Shown here: positions 10,862 to 23,228 of the stretch, in pieces
Layout: each line of letters begins with the position of its first letter
Position numbering within the stretch: the stretch's first letter is position 1
Source of the DNA: Entoloma clypeatum
Taxonomy: Eukaryota > Basidiomycota > Agaricomycetes > Agaricales > Entolomataceae
DNA: 64,000 nt
Reading direction: 5' to 3'
Assembly (NCBI GenBank): GCA_963565915.1
Contig: OY751489.1
Location: 930,001-994,000, forward strand
Notes under the pieces: generated by a model
Databases searched by the model: none
What the model was told of the DNA's origin: nothing
The model's input: only the letters and a program-made list of their open reading frames with translations
Position numbers and translations under genes: made by a program

Positions 10862-12174
10862 ATGTCACCCACCAAAGCACCACCAAGATTCATGATCGTC
10901 GGGGACGGTACGATCCGGGAGTCTCGCGATGAAGAGGACACACATCGGCCTCGCAAGAGGCAAAGGAACAATAACGAGGATGAGAACGACGAGCGCCGGA
11001 ATCGTGACGTGGATTCCAAGGAGTCCAGGAATGATAGAACAGTGCGCATATGTGACAGCGAGTATTACTTCAAGAACGACCCGCTGGCGGACTGTTATGT
11101 GCACATCGGGCAGACGGCATTCAAGGTCAGGCGCATATATACCTCATGATGTTGAGATCATCAAGTTATAACACTCTCCAATTTTGCAGGTTCATCGCAG
11201 TCTATTGACCATCTCGCCCACGCTGGAAGCAAGACTGGCCAGCCAGCCTCATGGTCCCATGACACTATATGGAATATCGGCGGACGATTTTCGCGCAGTC
11301 TTATGGGCGCTGTACTGCTCGTAAGCCAATTCATGACGATTTGTCCATGTTCTGATGCCGTTAGGAACACAGTGAGACCGACAGAAACTCTTGGGCACCT
11401 ACGACGGAAGAAGACCTCATCCGTCTCCTCGACTTGATCAATGCTGCTAAGCCCTACGAGTTTTATGAGCTCCACACTTGGGCTCTCAGGAAGCTCCAAG
11501 ACGTCTTCACCCCTCCCGGCTCAATCATCCCTTCTACATGCTCCTCCTTCTTCTTTACTCGCCTTGTCGCCATCGCCTTTGAATCTCAAACTACGGTCCC
11601 CGATCTTCTGCATGCCACAACCACGATATGGACCGACCGAGTTCGGAGGAAGGACATGCCATCTATCCCAGCCATCCTCTGTTCGGACAAGCACAGGCTT
11701 CTCGAGCTGCGCGGGATCGCATACTATACCTACCTCCACTGCATACAAGACAGCGCTTCTTCGTCGTCCAATGGTTCCACCGCGATACAGCTTCACGTGG
11801 ACCCGAAACTGTCCAACGTACAGGTCATCCGGCTCTTTGGCGGGCATGCGTCCCTCGTGGGCTACTGGGAGCGCCGCCGGGCCCGCCCACGCAAGCTGGA
11901 CCGTCCCGAAGCATGTACGAATGACGCACACAGGAATTGCATGAAGGTATGGGAGGAGCGGTGGCATGCCACAGTGGGATCCAGGAAGGTCCTTGCGCTG
12001 GCTTCTTCCGATGTGTTGGCGATTTTGACGGCTATGCGTGAGCTGATGGGTCTCGATCAAGAAGTCTTGCAGAGTGTTGGGGAGAAGTGCCGATTGGTTG
12101 GGATTCGGTCGATCGAACATGATATCTCGGATGTGACCTCGACGCTTCATGAACATTTCGCTGGATGCCTTTGA
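10862..12174 (+). CDS. BTB/POZ domain protein
   Basis: Exons 10862-11125, 11190-11320 and 11373-12174 join to 399 codons (398 aa). Residues 1-65 are charged, with a basic cluster (HRPRKRQR) that could be a nuclear signal. A BTB fold follows: DPLADCYVHIGQTAFKVHR, then SLLTISPTLEARL, MTLYGISADDFRAVLWALYC and LLDLINAAKPYEFYELHTWA. This arrangement is typical of the large Agaricomycete BTB family. The C-terminal half (about residues 170-398) is helical and specific to the family. Such proteins are usually thought to dimerise or act as cullin-3 adaptors; that role is not shown here. Confidence 0.85.
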
Positions 12175-12386
12175 GCTTCTCTTTATGTATCTGGTTCGAC
12201 CGACTTCTTGTCGTGCCATGGGACATTTTGTTTAAATAGGAACATTGTATATTCTACGGTCCATGATAGTACCTTCAAGATATCTCTCTCCATGTCCTGG
12301 CATAAATATAATGATTAGTCCGTGGGTTCTTGTTCAAAAAATTCGCCCTGTGAAACGAATACTCTCCACGATCAATCCCCAACATT

Positions 12387-13992
12387 CTAAGCACCGATTA
12401 CCGCCGCATCCTCCTGTATACATCCATATGCGGCGATCCTCCCCATCGATAAATCCGATGAAATCACACGGTCCGCGGGCTGCGCATATGCACGCAAATT
12501 CAGCATCATCCTACATGCCAATATTGATGCAAGGAATTGTTGAATCCTGTTTTCCGAACGCGTTGGGGAATGATTCAGCACAGACACGAACCACCTACGT
12601 TATCAGCATATCTGAATATTCAAGCTAACAAGGCGATTGAGGTCAAAAGGTTTCGTACTATGGGATTCGTCGAATGGAGACACACCGGTAGCGTAAGGAT
12701 GACCACAAGGTTGGTTATAGCGAGAGACAGCAGATACACATAGTACGATATTCCTATCGAAAGCTGTGAGTGAGACCGAATGGTGACCACAGAGTTCGCA
12801 GGAACATACCATCGACATAGACTAAACGAACGAAGCCGGCATACAGTGATGGATACCGTCCGGTGACTGGGCTGCGATTTCATACGGGTGTTAAATAACT
12901 GACTGCAATTGCAACCACTCACGAAATGGGTATGCGTGAAAACTCATAAGAGAAAGATTGACTGCTATCCAATGAGTGAAAAGAGTAGAGGAGCGGAGGA
13001 ATTTCCGACTTGCCCACGTAAAAGATGATCACTAGAATCACGCTGACATATCCCAGAGAGCTCTTGAGAATCTTGAAGCATTCGCCCGAGACCGTTTGGC
13101 CTGGCGCGCTCACGGACGCTGGCGAAACGGGATGTCATGTCATTCAGCCTACTTTCGTCAAGGCATGCAAGATGGAACAGACGTGTGATCGTCGAAAACC
13201 AGGAACTTGATATAAGGAAACATGGAATCCAGATCCCCAGAAAGAAAACAGCAAGAGCGACACCGCTCCTGCGAGTCCGGCCGAGTACGGTCCACGTTCT
13301 AACTGTGAAGACGCCTGTGAGGGAGGAGAATCAGTACTATCAAGGTTTCATACCGGTTCGTATACACCCACCCTCCTCAAGAACAATGCAGGTCTGCATT
13401 AACACTGTAAGGTCCACAAAAAAACAAACAGAAGACATATGAGCCCTGCGCAGAACTCAAGTTCACGTAGTAATAAAAAAAAGCACTTAAAGTGAATTTT
13501 TCGGTTCTAGCACAATTTCTCCCCGATGCATGTCCTATCACAGCAACTAGAATGTCCATCTATATATCAGACCACGCAAATCAAGGACATTATCACTCAC
13601 TTTGATAAACCAATCCCGCGGATATGACGAACTGGAGATACCTGGTCACAAGATACAGAGTTTTCGGAATGCTCCATCGAGTGCCCCAAATAAACAGGAC
13701 CTCAAGACCGAATGTGGAGAGATACTCGTAAACCTGCCCATGGAAGAAAGTCGCTCGGAGATAGCAGCGAGCAGAAACTTGGCATCACGTACCCACAGAG
13801 CAACACAAGCCACTAGATGGTACCTCAATGAGACTGCGGAACCCCAAACCGACGACCTCTGACATGGACATACCATGTATGGACTTTTAAAAAAAGATGG
13901 AAGGAGTAAGCGGAGACGGAAAAGGCGGCATATCCTCCTCTCACTTGTTGCAAACGTAGTAGCCGCAATTGTTCGATTGTATATGGATCCAT
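12387..13992 (-). CDS. DUF6533 family membrane protein, tandem copy 1
   Basis: The N-terminal exon starting at 13992 reads MDPYTIEQLRLLRLQQ. A later exon gives YEYLSTFGLEVLFIWGTRW and LYLVTRYLQFVISAGLVYQ, the diagnostic DUF6533 block after VACVALW. Further exons encode transmembrane stretches (SLGYVSVILVIIFYVGKS) and a tail starting ILACRMMLNLR that stops at 12387. The junction between the first exon and VACVALW could not be resolved in frame, so the 5' splice is uncertain or mutated. DUF6533 proteins are multi-pass membrane proteins of unknown role, expanded in Agaricomycetes. The next two copies lie upstream in the same orientation. Confidence 0.75.
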
Positions 13993-14189
13993 GTCGGGGT
14001 GGCAGGGGAGAGAAGATGGAATCACGGTCGCATAAGAAACGGCCAGTTGGCCAGCGGACTCGAAGGTAGGAGAGGTCCTACATGCCTCAAGCTTCAAGGC
14101 CCCAGATATAGATATAAGAAAGCCTAAGACTGGGTTAGAATCAAGCGAGGATTCAAAATGACATGTCTCCCAGGTCATCTTGATCGGAA

Positions 14190-14861
14190 TCAGTGAGAAT
14201 CTGGGACTGCGCCGCTTGACTCCTCGCATCCCCCGACTGTTAGTCGTTTGACCGAGGGCAACTCTGGCGACGAGACTTCGTCAAGACTCGTCGTAGCTGA
14301 TTGCCGGAGTGATGTAAAGGATCCAGAAGGGTCACAAGAGCGACCAGAGACGTCATATGTATCAAACCCGCAACCGTTTGTGGAGGGGTATGTAGTAATT
14401 GTCGCAGAGTCCGAGTGGGGTCCAAGACGGGGCGAGGGTTGTATGTAGTACCTGAACCAACCTAGGCCTGTTCTCGTTATGTTTAGCCGAAAGGTGAAAC
14501 CACGCATGATTGAGTGCTCTGGTAACTCTTTTGGTCTCACGGTGCTCATGAGCAGATCCGGCCATCGCCGCTCAGTATACTTACAGCCCCGCACGCCTGT
14601 AAGTACCTGTGACCAAATTGCTTCGCTTCGCTCAGGTTGCTATATTCTCGCCTGTGGGAACATGGGGGGGCTTTCGACTTCCTGATCGTATTCAAGGGTC
14701 GCCAATTGGAATGCCAATGACGCGAGCGTTGATGCGATGGTGTTTTGAGCCTGCGTAAAGATCTGCGGCCTGGGTAGGTTGACCGGACGGCAGTTCTCGA
14801 ACACGGAGGCGTCGCCGTCACTTTGAAGGTTCTCTAGGTCGCAACAGAGCAATTCGTGCAT
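14190..14861 (-). CDS. Uncertain gene between DUF6533 copies
   Basis: An open frame from the ATG at 14861 gives about 73 aa (MHELLCCDLENLQSDGDASV and on to EYDQEVESPPMFPQ). A second open stretch covers 14594-14190 in another frame and could be joined through an intron near 14575-14640. The composition looks protein-like, with a Ser/Thr-rich C-terminal half, but I recognise no domain. It could be a short lineage-specific gene or chance open frames. Confidence 0.3.
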
Positions 14862-15182
14862 ATTTTTGGTATGTAACGAGGGGTACTACCGTTGGTGCAT
14901 GTGGAAAGTTTGTAACGAACGAATGTGTTTATTTGGTATCTGTCTTCTATCAAATGTCAAGTCCAATTCCAAGCGCGAAGTCTCGACCCCGTTCATCCAT
15001 AGGTTTTCATCATACTATAAAGCTTCAAAAACGATTGCCTGCTCCATGTAACCTCGACTACATCTCCTCGAATACATCTTTCGATAGCGAACATCTTGAC
15101 TGTCGCTGGGAACCAAGGTTAAGGTCTCATAGGACATATTTAGGACGAGAATCAGGCTCACCCTTCGAGGGCCCCTCAGCGG

Positions 15183-16768
15183 TCAATCCCAAACGTCTTC
15201 ATACGCACACATCGCTGCATCGATGCGAGTCTGCCCAGTACTGAATTCTATCAAGGAGTGGACCGCGCTTCCGGTACTATGGTCATGTGCTCCGAGTCTC
15301 AAATTCAAGATCATCCTACAGGCAAGTATCGACGACAGGAATTGTTGAACGCTGCAATTGTTTTTGTCAAACGTTTGGGACCGCGTCGAGCCAAAGGAGA
15401 ATGTACGTACACCGTCAGAAAATCCGAGTATTGAGGCTGCATAGACCAATCAGATGTGTGTGAGTGAGATGAGGCAGAACTTGAATGGAACACGCACAGG
15501 CAATGTATAGATTATGGCTATATTGGCCACAGATAGAGACAGTAGATAGATATAGTAGAGTATTCCTGTTGTCTACGGTGAGCATAGTCTCATCCTGAAA
15601 AGGAGAAAACGCACCATCAAGATAGACGAGCCGAAGGAGGCTGCAGTAGGAAGTTCGGCGAAGAACTGAATCAAATTGTCAAGCATGGACATGCGCGTTG
15701 GTGTAAACTTACATTCACGATAATAAAACGCTTTCGTAGCCATGAGAGAAAGAGTGACTGTAGATCTGTGTGAGCCATCGAGTCACCAAGAAAACAAAAA
15801 TTTGACCTGCCAATGTAAAATGGTACGATAAGGACAAAATTCACGTATCTCAAAGAGCTCTTGATGACGTTCGTGCATGTACTGGGTATAACTTGCGTCG
15901 GCACTGGAACTGGTGCATCTGATAGATTTGTGTAAGAATAAATTTGACGTACACACGAGGGAGGATATGAGGAGATACGTACCCGAGATTGTTGGGAGCC
16001 AGGATCCTATCAAAACAAAATTCGGAACCGCCATTGCCGCGAAGAATAGTACAAGGACTATGCCGGTCCAGCGAGTTCTTCCCAGGGCGGCCCACGTTCT
16101 GATCGTGAAGATAACTTGGGAGGGATGAACCATGTAGCAAGCGCGATGTCTACGAAACGGTGACTCACTTTCTGCGAGACACATGCAGATACTGATCATC
16201 ACTGTGGAACGGTTATCAACATGAAAAACGAGCAAGAAATCCAAAGAACAGATTCGACAGTACCGATGATGAATCTCTGGGTTCGTATACAGTCCGCCTT
16301 CGATATGGAACCTTGACACACAAAACAAAAAGAGGTTTTCATGCGAGGTACAAAGGCAGGAAGGACTCAACTCACCTTCATGCATGAATGCAGCGATTAC
16401 GATGAATTGAAGGTACCGAGCCAGAAGGAACAGAAATTTTAAGAGGCTCCAACGATCATTCCAGATGAGTTGAACCTCGAGAATGAAAGTGCAAGCATAT
16501 TCATAGAACTGGTCAAACGCGCGGACATGAGACAAACTTGGGAAGGGAAAGACACCACGTTAAACTTAAAGACGCACCCAGAGAGTAATGCAGGCCACTC
16601 AAGTCCAACGTCAATGTGAGCACGACGATGCCAGAATTTGTTTATTTTTTTTTACCATAAATGTACTGTGAAAGAAACGAATGAATGAGAGAACATATAT
16701 ATACAAGACTTATCTCTCACTGTTTGTATTTGCACAGACTGAAAATATTCAATCGCGCGCTCATCCAT
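15183..16768 (-). CDS. DUF6533 family membrane protein, tandem copy 2
   Basis: The start at 16768 gives MDERAIEYFQSVQIQT. An exon near 16580-16600 gives ACITLW, then FYEYACTFILEVQLIWNDRW and KFLFLLARYLQFIVIAAF, the family signature. A later exon has the typical RTWAALGRTRWTGIVLVLFF block. The C-terminal exon (SSILACRMILNLRLGAHDHS and onward) stops at 15183. Best agreement with family length needs the first exon to run to a gtatat donor near 16707, not the nearer gtgaga donor. Multi-pass membrane topology, function unknown. Most similar here to copies 1 and 3, so the cluster arose by tandem duplication. Confidence 0.8.
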
Positions 16769-17694
16769 TGGATGTTGCCAGAACCTGGAGTCGCCGGGAT
16801 GCCAGTGGATCTATGTTTATGGTGACGGTCGGACTCATAGCATGGTGTTCAACTTCACGTTGAGGCCCAATTTCCAAAGGTGTTACGAACGGTTGCGAGG
16901 TTACTGGGGTTTACTGCAGGAAATGGGGCACAATGACGGTCGCTTAGTTAACAAATAGGTATGTACATAACTTAACGGGGGTGGCAATTTCGGCTATCAA
17001 CCAACTCACAATAGTCCCCACTCAATTTTCTTGAGTTTATTTTTCGCGAGCCATATGGTGCTGGTCGCGAAGAGCAACGACGGCCAAACGATGACTGATG
17101 CGACACTCCCCCCAAGTTGTGGAGGTTCATCGGCAGGTCAGCACGTCCAGTTGAGCGATGAGAACCACGGTGCAGTACTCAGAACTACGGCGTTCATATA
17201 CTTCTTGTTCGAGCCGTGGCAGATTGACGAGCTCGACGGACGCCATGTTCGTTACATAATTTGTAGTTCACGGCGGAATATGAATCGTTTCGTGCCGACA
17301 AAGTGCCATCACTAGCCATCAAGTTTCCAATCAAGTCAGACCATAAGTACGTTCCCGCTAAGTGGGACTGATCCTCTCTTTGTTACCGAAAGACTGCCCC
17401 AAATTTATGTACACCGATATTATATTTGATAAAGTCCCACCAGTCGTAAGCCCTATCAACGTCGCGTAGGGAAAGCTATGTATTTCTTTGATAGACGCCG
17501 TGTCGGCGCCAAGCCTCTCGAGGTCAGTTCCACATTCGGAAAAAACCAGCCTGAGAAATAAAGGCCTCAAGCCTCACGCGTCACTTGTAAAACCTCCCGC
17601 CGGAGAGCTGGCATACCGCCTCAGGAAGGCCCCCCCCCCCCCCATTCGGCTGTGCCACGAACGGGTGTTCCCGCCACTTTTCCAAGTCCCCAAG
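16769..17694. other. Intergenic between DUF6533 copies 2 and 3
   Basis: The longest plus-strand frame (17031-17315) has no family resemblance. A run of about 14 C lies near 17630-17643. I see no gene. Confidence 0.4.
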
Positions 17695-19287
17695 TCAGTC
17701 CGCTAGATCCTCGTGCCTAAACATCAGCGAATCCAGGTGCGTCTGCCTCGTCTCAAATCTCATAGAAGAACCCCCTCGGATGACATGGTCATCATACGCT
17801 CGGAGATTCAAGATCATCCTGCATGCCAGGATCGACCCCAGGAATTGCTGAAATCTTTTTTACCACCAGAGGTTCACAAAAATTCAATTCAATTCAATGT
17901 GTGAAGAGGGAAAATTTTGGACATACATTGTTAGAAAATCCGAGTATTGCGGCTTGCAAAATTGCAAGACGGCATCAACGTCAGGAGTTCTCGCCTGGAC
18001 TTGGGAGGGAGGAGTTTTGAAGACATACCGGTAATGTGTAGATGATGACGATGTTGATGAGGGATAGGGACATCAGGTAGATGTAGTAGAGTATTCCTGT
18101 CCTCAGTCGTTGGTAACCTATAGTCTGCCCGAAGTAGGGATAAGCGAGCGCACCGTCAAGATAAACGAGGCGGATGAAGCCGCTATATGATGTCCGACCC
18201 ACGACTGGAATGGACTTGTAAGGATATATGTTTTCAGCGCGTTCTTCTCAAGCCACGTACAGGATCCGTACGCCCGAATAGACATTATAGATACTGTGAC
18301 TAAATACATCTGCTGGTGAGCCATGGAGTCGAGCGTAGGGATGCAAAGACTTGCCGATGTAAAAGGGTAGTATGAGGACATAGTTTACCGACCGCAGCGA
18401 GCTTTCTATGACGTTGGAACATCCGCTTGAGATCACCTGGGGTGGCACCGGTATGGGCGAAGCTAGACGACGCGTGCGATGTAAGCTGGCATCTCACGAC
18501 AGAGAATCGATGTACGCACGGATAAGACTCGGAACCCACAATCCTGGAAGAACAAAACCAGGAACCCAAACCGCGATGAAAAATGCGACTAGAAAGATGC
18601 CGCTCGTGCGGCTTCTTCCCCAGACAGCCCAGGTTCTGATCGTGAAGATGACTGCCACAATTAGATCAGTAACGAAGGAAGTGTCCTGGATGCTCAGCTG
18701 AGGACTTGCTTTCTGCGAGGCACATACCCACGTAGACCATGACTAACACGTCTACGATCAGGAAATCGTCCGAATTTGCAAGGGGGAGTCATCGATACCT
18801 ATGACGATTTTTTCTGCACGGAGGCATGCCGTCTCCGATATGGGGCTTGTTGCACATGCTGCATGGGTTTCCTCAATATGGAACGGGGGAGCTGGCGGGG
18901 TGACGACTTGCTTTGGTAGATGAGAGCGCCGAGTAGGAAGAACTGCGAATACCGGATTAAAAGGTACAAGCATTTGGCCAGGTTCCACGGGGCGTTCCAA
19001 ATGAATCGAACTTCAGGGATAAACATGCAAACATATTCGTACAGCTGCCAGTGGTGAAGGTAAGCATATATAAAACGGCGATGTCAATGGGCGACTGACC
19101 CACAAAGCAACGCAGGCCACTGAGCAGCGCTTGAAGATGAGATTGCGAGCGGTCTACATGGCGAAAGACATATTCACCATAGATATACTACTTGGGAATA
19201 AGAGTGAGCCAAGAACTCGATAAAAAGACGCGCACTCACACTTTGCATCCGTAAAGCCTGGAGATACGGAATTACATGCTGATCCAT
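17695..19287 (-). CDS. DUF6533 family membrane protein, tandem copy 3
   Basis: The start ATG at 19287 gives MDQHVIPYLQALRMQ, the same N-terminal design as the other two copies. Following exons give ACVALW, then LYEYVCMFIPEVRFIWNAPW and KCLYLLIRYSQFFLLGALIY, the DUF6533 signature. A RTWAVWGRSRTSGIFLVAFF block marks a middle membrane segment. The C-terminus (ACRMILNLRAYDDHVIRGG, ending RHEDLAD) stops with TGA at 17695-17697. No break was seen in the exons I could place. The function of the family is unknown. Confidence 0.8.
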
Positions 19288-19871
19288 TCGATGATGGGCT
19301 CGAGGTACGGCAGGGAGAACGAAAACAAGCGACCTTGGTGGACTCAAGTACATATCGACTATGGACTGCTCCAACACTGCACGGGGATGTCAATGAGCAT
19401 CCCATCTGCTGTGTTGACAGCTCAGGGTAGTGAACAGGATGACTCCGGATTCATCAGCGACTAAGTAATCACCGTGATAGACCGCTCATTGCTCCCAGTT
19501 GCTCCCAGTTGGACACATCAGGTACCGATTACAAGTCAGATGACTTTTGATTAGCGGGCCGAACGCCGGTGCACTCTTGGTCATGATCCCAAGAGTAGTC
19601 CATCTCCCCCTCAAAAGTCTTGACAAATGCGCGGTCTGTGCCAAAACGAGCTCGCTCAGACTATGCTCGTCATGCGGAGAGGTGATTGCATTATAAGAGT
19701 CAGATAATAATCTAGCACTGAATTTCACAGCAAATATACTGTTCTCCCGATTGCCAGAAAACGGACTGGCCGAATCATAAGACGACGTGTGGTCTGTCCT
19801 TCCTTGAAATTAATTGATGTCCTGACAAACCGACCCCTACACCAGGCAAAACTGACCGCATCGACCTCGCG
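19288..19871. other. Intergenic, divergent promoters
   Basis: The spacer separates a minus-strand DUF6533 gene from a plus-strand gene. It contains a short tandem duplication of TTGCTCCCAG near 19488-19508 and no recognisable gene. Confidence 0.4.
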
Positions 19872-21050
19872 ATGTTTTACCCCTTCCTCGCCTGCCTCTT
19901 GGAAGGCAGCCACCTCCACCCGCAAAAACCCCTCCACCCAGCTCTCCTCCACACCATCGTAAACTCACCCAACCCCGGCACCCCCTCAACCGTCTTCCCC
20001 GATGGCTCCGCCGCAAAGCTCGTCCTCCTCGGCGAGCCCATTCCCCAGACCGAAGTCGCTTCCGAAAAGTGGTGGCCCTCCGCCCTTTCGGACAAGGTGC
20101 GGAGCAAGCTGTTCCGGAGGATCTGCCGCGAGGGATACCTCCTCCCGAACCTATTCGCACTCTGCATGGCGCTCCTCACTGAAATGTACACCACCACTTT
20201 TGTCCCCTCCTCTTCCTCCTCCTCCTCCTCATCTACCACCACCACCCCCACCCAGCGCCGCACCCGCCTCCAATTCCACTCCTCCCCCATCTCCGACTTC
20301 GGCATCGCCAAAGGCCGCGCCGATGTCAAACCGCAAGACCAGCTTGCCTACCTCACCCTCCTCTCCTCCGCCCCCTCCACTTTCGAGACCGGCCAGGACC
20401 CGAACGACCACTACTGGCTCTACTTCATCACCACGCGTGGCGAGGAGCTCATCCTCGACTGCGGCATGTTCACCTTCAACCTCTGCCTCATGGTGCACAC
20501 CGATCCTTACTACAGGGTGTACCGCAGCCTCCACGGAGCGGACTTCCCCACGCCGTACGCACCGGCGTATTTCCGGGACAGGGAGCAGGCGAAGAACGCG
20601 CCGAGCGTGCAGTACGTCCAGGAGCGGTTCTCTTTCCTGAGGCACGAGCCCCTGCACCGCGTCGTCGCGTCCGTGCACAAGGACCAGGCGTTCTTGAAGC
20701 CGGACGTCGATGTCCTGCTGCAATACATGCAGAGGATCGCTGGGCGGCGCAAGTGTCGGCCTTTGGAGCGCGATCTGGTGATGCAGTGGACGATGCATAA
20801 CTGTCATGCGATGGAGCTGGCGATCAAGGAGAGGGCGTGGTTGGGGTGGCCTAAAGAGCCATTCATGGCGATCGAGCAGGATCCGGGGGAGTTGGATGGC
20901 TATGATGAGATGGAGAATGATGAGGCATGGTTCAAGTATATGAAGAAGTGGAATAGGAAGTACAATAAAGGAGAGGTTTCCCTGCAAGAGCTGGGGGATG
21001 CCTTCCGGGCATGGGAGAAGAAGCATTTGAAGAAAGGAAACGCGAAGTGA
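19872..21050 (+). CDS. Uncharacterised 392-aa protein, first copy of a duplicated gene
   Basis: A single exon of 392 aa starts at the ATG on 19872. I do not recognise a domain. Visible features: a Ser/Thr homopolymer tract near residues 113-127 (an S run then TTTT), a central block with ISDFGIAKGRADVKPQDQLA and DPNDHYWLYFITTRGEELIL, an ERFSFLRHEPLHR segment, and a charged C-terminus rich in Lys and Glu. GC content and third-position C/G are much higher than in the surroundings, which fits strong coding use. A fragment of a second copy lies at 24672-25110. No signal peptide or membrane segment is evident. Confidence 0.8.
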   Translation: MFYPFLACLLEGSHLHPQKPLHPALLHTIVNSPNPGTPSTVFPDGSAAKLVLLGEPIPQTEVASEKWWPSALSDKVRSKLFRRICREGYLLPNLFALCMALLTEMYTTTFVPSSSSSSSSSTTTTPTQRRTRLQFHSSPISDFGIAKGRADVKPQDQLAYLTLLSSAPSTFETGQDPNDHYWLYFITTRGEELILDCGMFTFNLCLMVHTDPYYRVYRSLHGADFPTPYAPAYFRDREQAKNAPSVQYVQERFSFLRHEPLHRVVASVHKDQAFLKPDVDVLLQYMQRIAGRRKCRPLERDLVMQWTMHNCHAMELAIKERAWLGWPKEPFMAIEQDPGELDGYDEMENDEAWFKYMKKWNRKYNKGEVSLQELGDAFRAWEKKHLKKGNAK

Positions 21051-21329
21051 TCAGTGAAGATGTATATACAGAAGGACATATGTACATTGTACACTACTTA
21101 CTGTCTCGCAGAAAAACCAAGACGAGCGGACACCTGATGCTGCCCAATGCTTTGCAAAGATATCATAGTACTACATAATATATACAGGGTTTTGAGCGTA
21201 AACACGTTCGACAATCACTGGCTACGCATTCAGCCTTCGTACCATGATCATAACTACTATCTACAACTAAGTCAATAACACGACGCACAATATTAGATAT
21301 ACACGCAAACAGCACAACTGCGAGCAACC

Positions 21330-23228
21330 TCAATCAACGTATATCTCGCTCCCATGCACCCACTGTGCCTTTGGAGTATACTTCAGCGGCGACTCCATCC
21401 TTTCTTTAACCGTGACGTGAAACAGCGGTTTGGAATCTGGAATAACGCGCCCACGCCCAAAATTGATCCTAAGCCAATCAAAGTTAAGCCTTCAACTTGA
21501 AACCCTCACGATTGATGTCGATGAACGGTACTGACCTATAGCATTGATGCCAAACACCACTCGGGTCCTGAAAAGCATAGCTAAACGGGAGAAATTCCAG
21601 AATCCACCACAACGGATGCATCGTCAGATCATCATGATTCGGCTGCAACGAATCCACCGAATTGCAGTCTCCCCAAGGAGGTGGCACATCCTGTCCAAGA
21701 GGTGGGACAGCGATGACTTCGCGTTCCAACGCCAGCTCGTCGAACAAGACCCCGCATTGTGATTTGATGACTTCTTGCACCATCCACCGAAGGCTGCTGT
21801 GTGCCAGATTATGTATCGTCGTGTCAGGGACCGCCCCTCCACCTACATCTGTAAAATAGAATTTTATCTGAGTGACGCAATAATGGTTTTTAGAAAGTGG
21901 TTTGTCCTTACCTTCGTGACAACCACTGAACCAGACTTCCAGTACATCAACATCTTCTCCGTCCTCTGTACCGTCTACAGCTTTGTAACTCTTCGGGGAG
22001 CCCTTGAGAACACGTGAAATGGTCCCCGGCTGTGGAGCGTGCTGGATTCCAGAACTGACGCCTTGAATGGTGCTGGAATGTTGTGGATCCTTCGAAGCGC
22101 TCTTTGCGTCAGGAGCGGGTCGATGATAAAGGTCGGGCTGGAATTTGGCACGGTGCTGATCAAAAGTTCAAGCTCAAAGTGAACATGGAGAATCGATGGC
22201 TGCATACTTCATCGAGAGACAGAGCATGACGGAACGTTTTGATCGCTTTGTTTGAATAAGTGAACGGAAGGCTGCGGCTTATGACGGCTCCGACGCTGGC
22301 AACTGTGTCCCTGTCATTGATAAGATGGGTTGGAAGGCAGATTTTTGACAAGAGTCTGAATATGATTACCATACACCGACAAATTCAATCTTGACGTTCC
22401 GAGAGAATGTCTGCTTGAATCCTGCAGCTAGCGCAATGCCAGAGGCGTCTTGGCGTTTGTACAGCTTGTATGCAAAGGGGACTTGCTCAACGTTGTCCTT
22501 TGACAGTAGACCAACCTTTGAAAGGCAATGGAGATTCTCCTTCTTTTGCCTTTAAGAAAATGTACGTACTTTGTGGAGAACGCCAGCTAGGGCTCTAGAA
22601 AAGGGCGAGAATGAGACGTGTCGTATGAGCACCGATGCATCCATACCGTGCAATGTATGCCCCACGAGAGAAACCTACGATTGGACGAAATTCATCTGTG
22701 GCCTTCGACTGAATGGGGAGCAGACGTACCGAAGATGCAAATCCTGTCCCCTTCTCGATAGTTCTCCATCAAAAATTGGTATCCTCCAAGGACATGAGCG
22801 TCAAGGTACCTGGTGGACCACATTCAAACATCCATTAGAAGGGTGGGGTGGCAGAGGCATACCAAGCAACCGCCATATCAAGAATTTTGGCGAGCCAAGT
22901 GAGAAGAGGCGAAACAACGCCAGGGTTGAAGTACGTTCCTACCCCAGGCTGAGTGGCGATCGAACAATAGTAACCATAATCAGACAGGAATGTCGAGTTC
23001 AAGAGAGCAGGAACCCTGACCTGGTAATAACAAAGTTGTTCATCAGGCCGATCCTTCGTCAATAAACCATAGAATTTGACAACATTGGTGTTCTGAATAC
23101 TTTTTCAGTGACACACGAAATGGTATCTCAAGAGGGACACGAACAGTTGCATCGTATTCGTCAGCAGTCCCGTCAAAGCAGATGACGAGTGTACGGCCCT
23201 TCTTCGGAAGGTTCTCTGTTTGCGACAT
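21330..23228 (-). CDS. DUF2235 alpha/beta hydrolase, copy A
   Basis: DUF2235 is an alpha/beta-hydrolase domain related to the catalytic domain of bacterial Tle1 phospholipase effectors; fungal members are uncharacterised. The start at 23228 gives MSQTENLPKKGRTLVICFDG and then TADEYDA, the family N-terminus. Exons follow with NTNVVKFYGLLTKDRPDEQL, TYFNPGVVSPLLTWLAKIL, the nucleophile elbow GFSRGAYIAR, VEQVPFAYKLYKRQDASGI, DTVASVGAVISRSLPFTYS, FRHALSLDE, VLEVWFSGCHEGDVGGGAV and the final exon ending WVHGSEIYVD with TGA at 21330-21332. All expected blocks are present and the introns look functional. It has a close paralogue at 26556-28440. The substrate is unknown. Confidence 0.88.

Noticed and set aside
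11521..12219. 232-codon minus-strand frame over the BTB gene
   Set aside because: Shadow of the third BTB exon; the plus strand has the domain and correct splicing.
14362..14565. Homeodomain-like W-F-H-L segment in the uncertain gene near 14.5 kb
   Set aside because: A short Trp/Asn-containing stretch suggested a mating-type homeodomain at first, but the helix-3 pattern WF-x-N-x-R is absent.
20002..20640. Long Ser/Pro-rich frame and minus-strand frames over the 392-aa gene
   Set aside because: They arise from GC-rich codon use of the real gene (19872-21050) in other frames; composition is typical of shadow frames.
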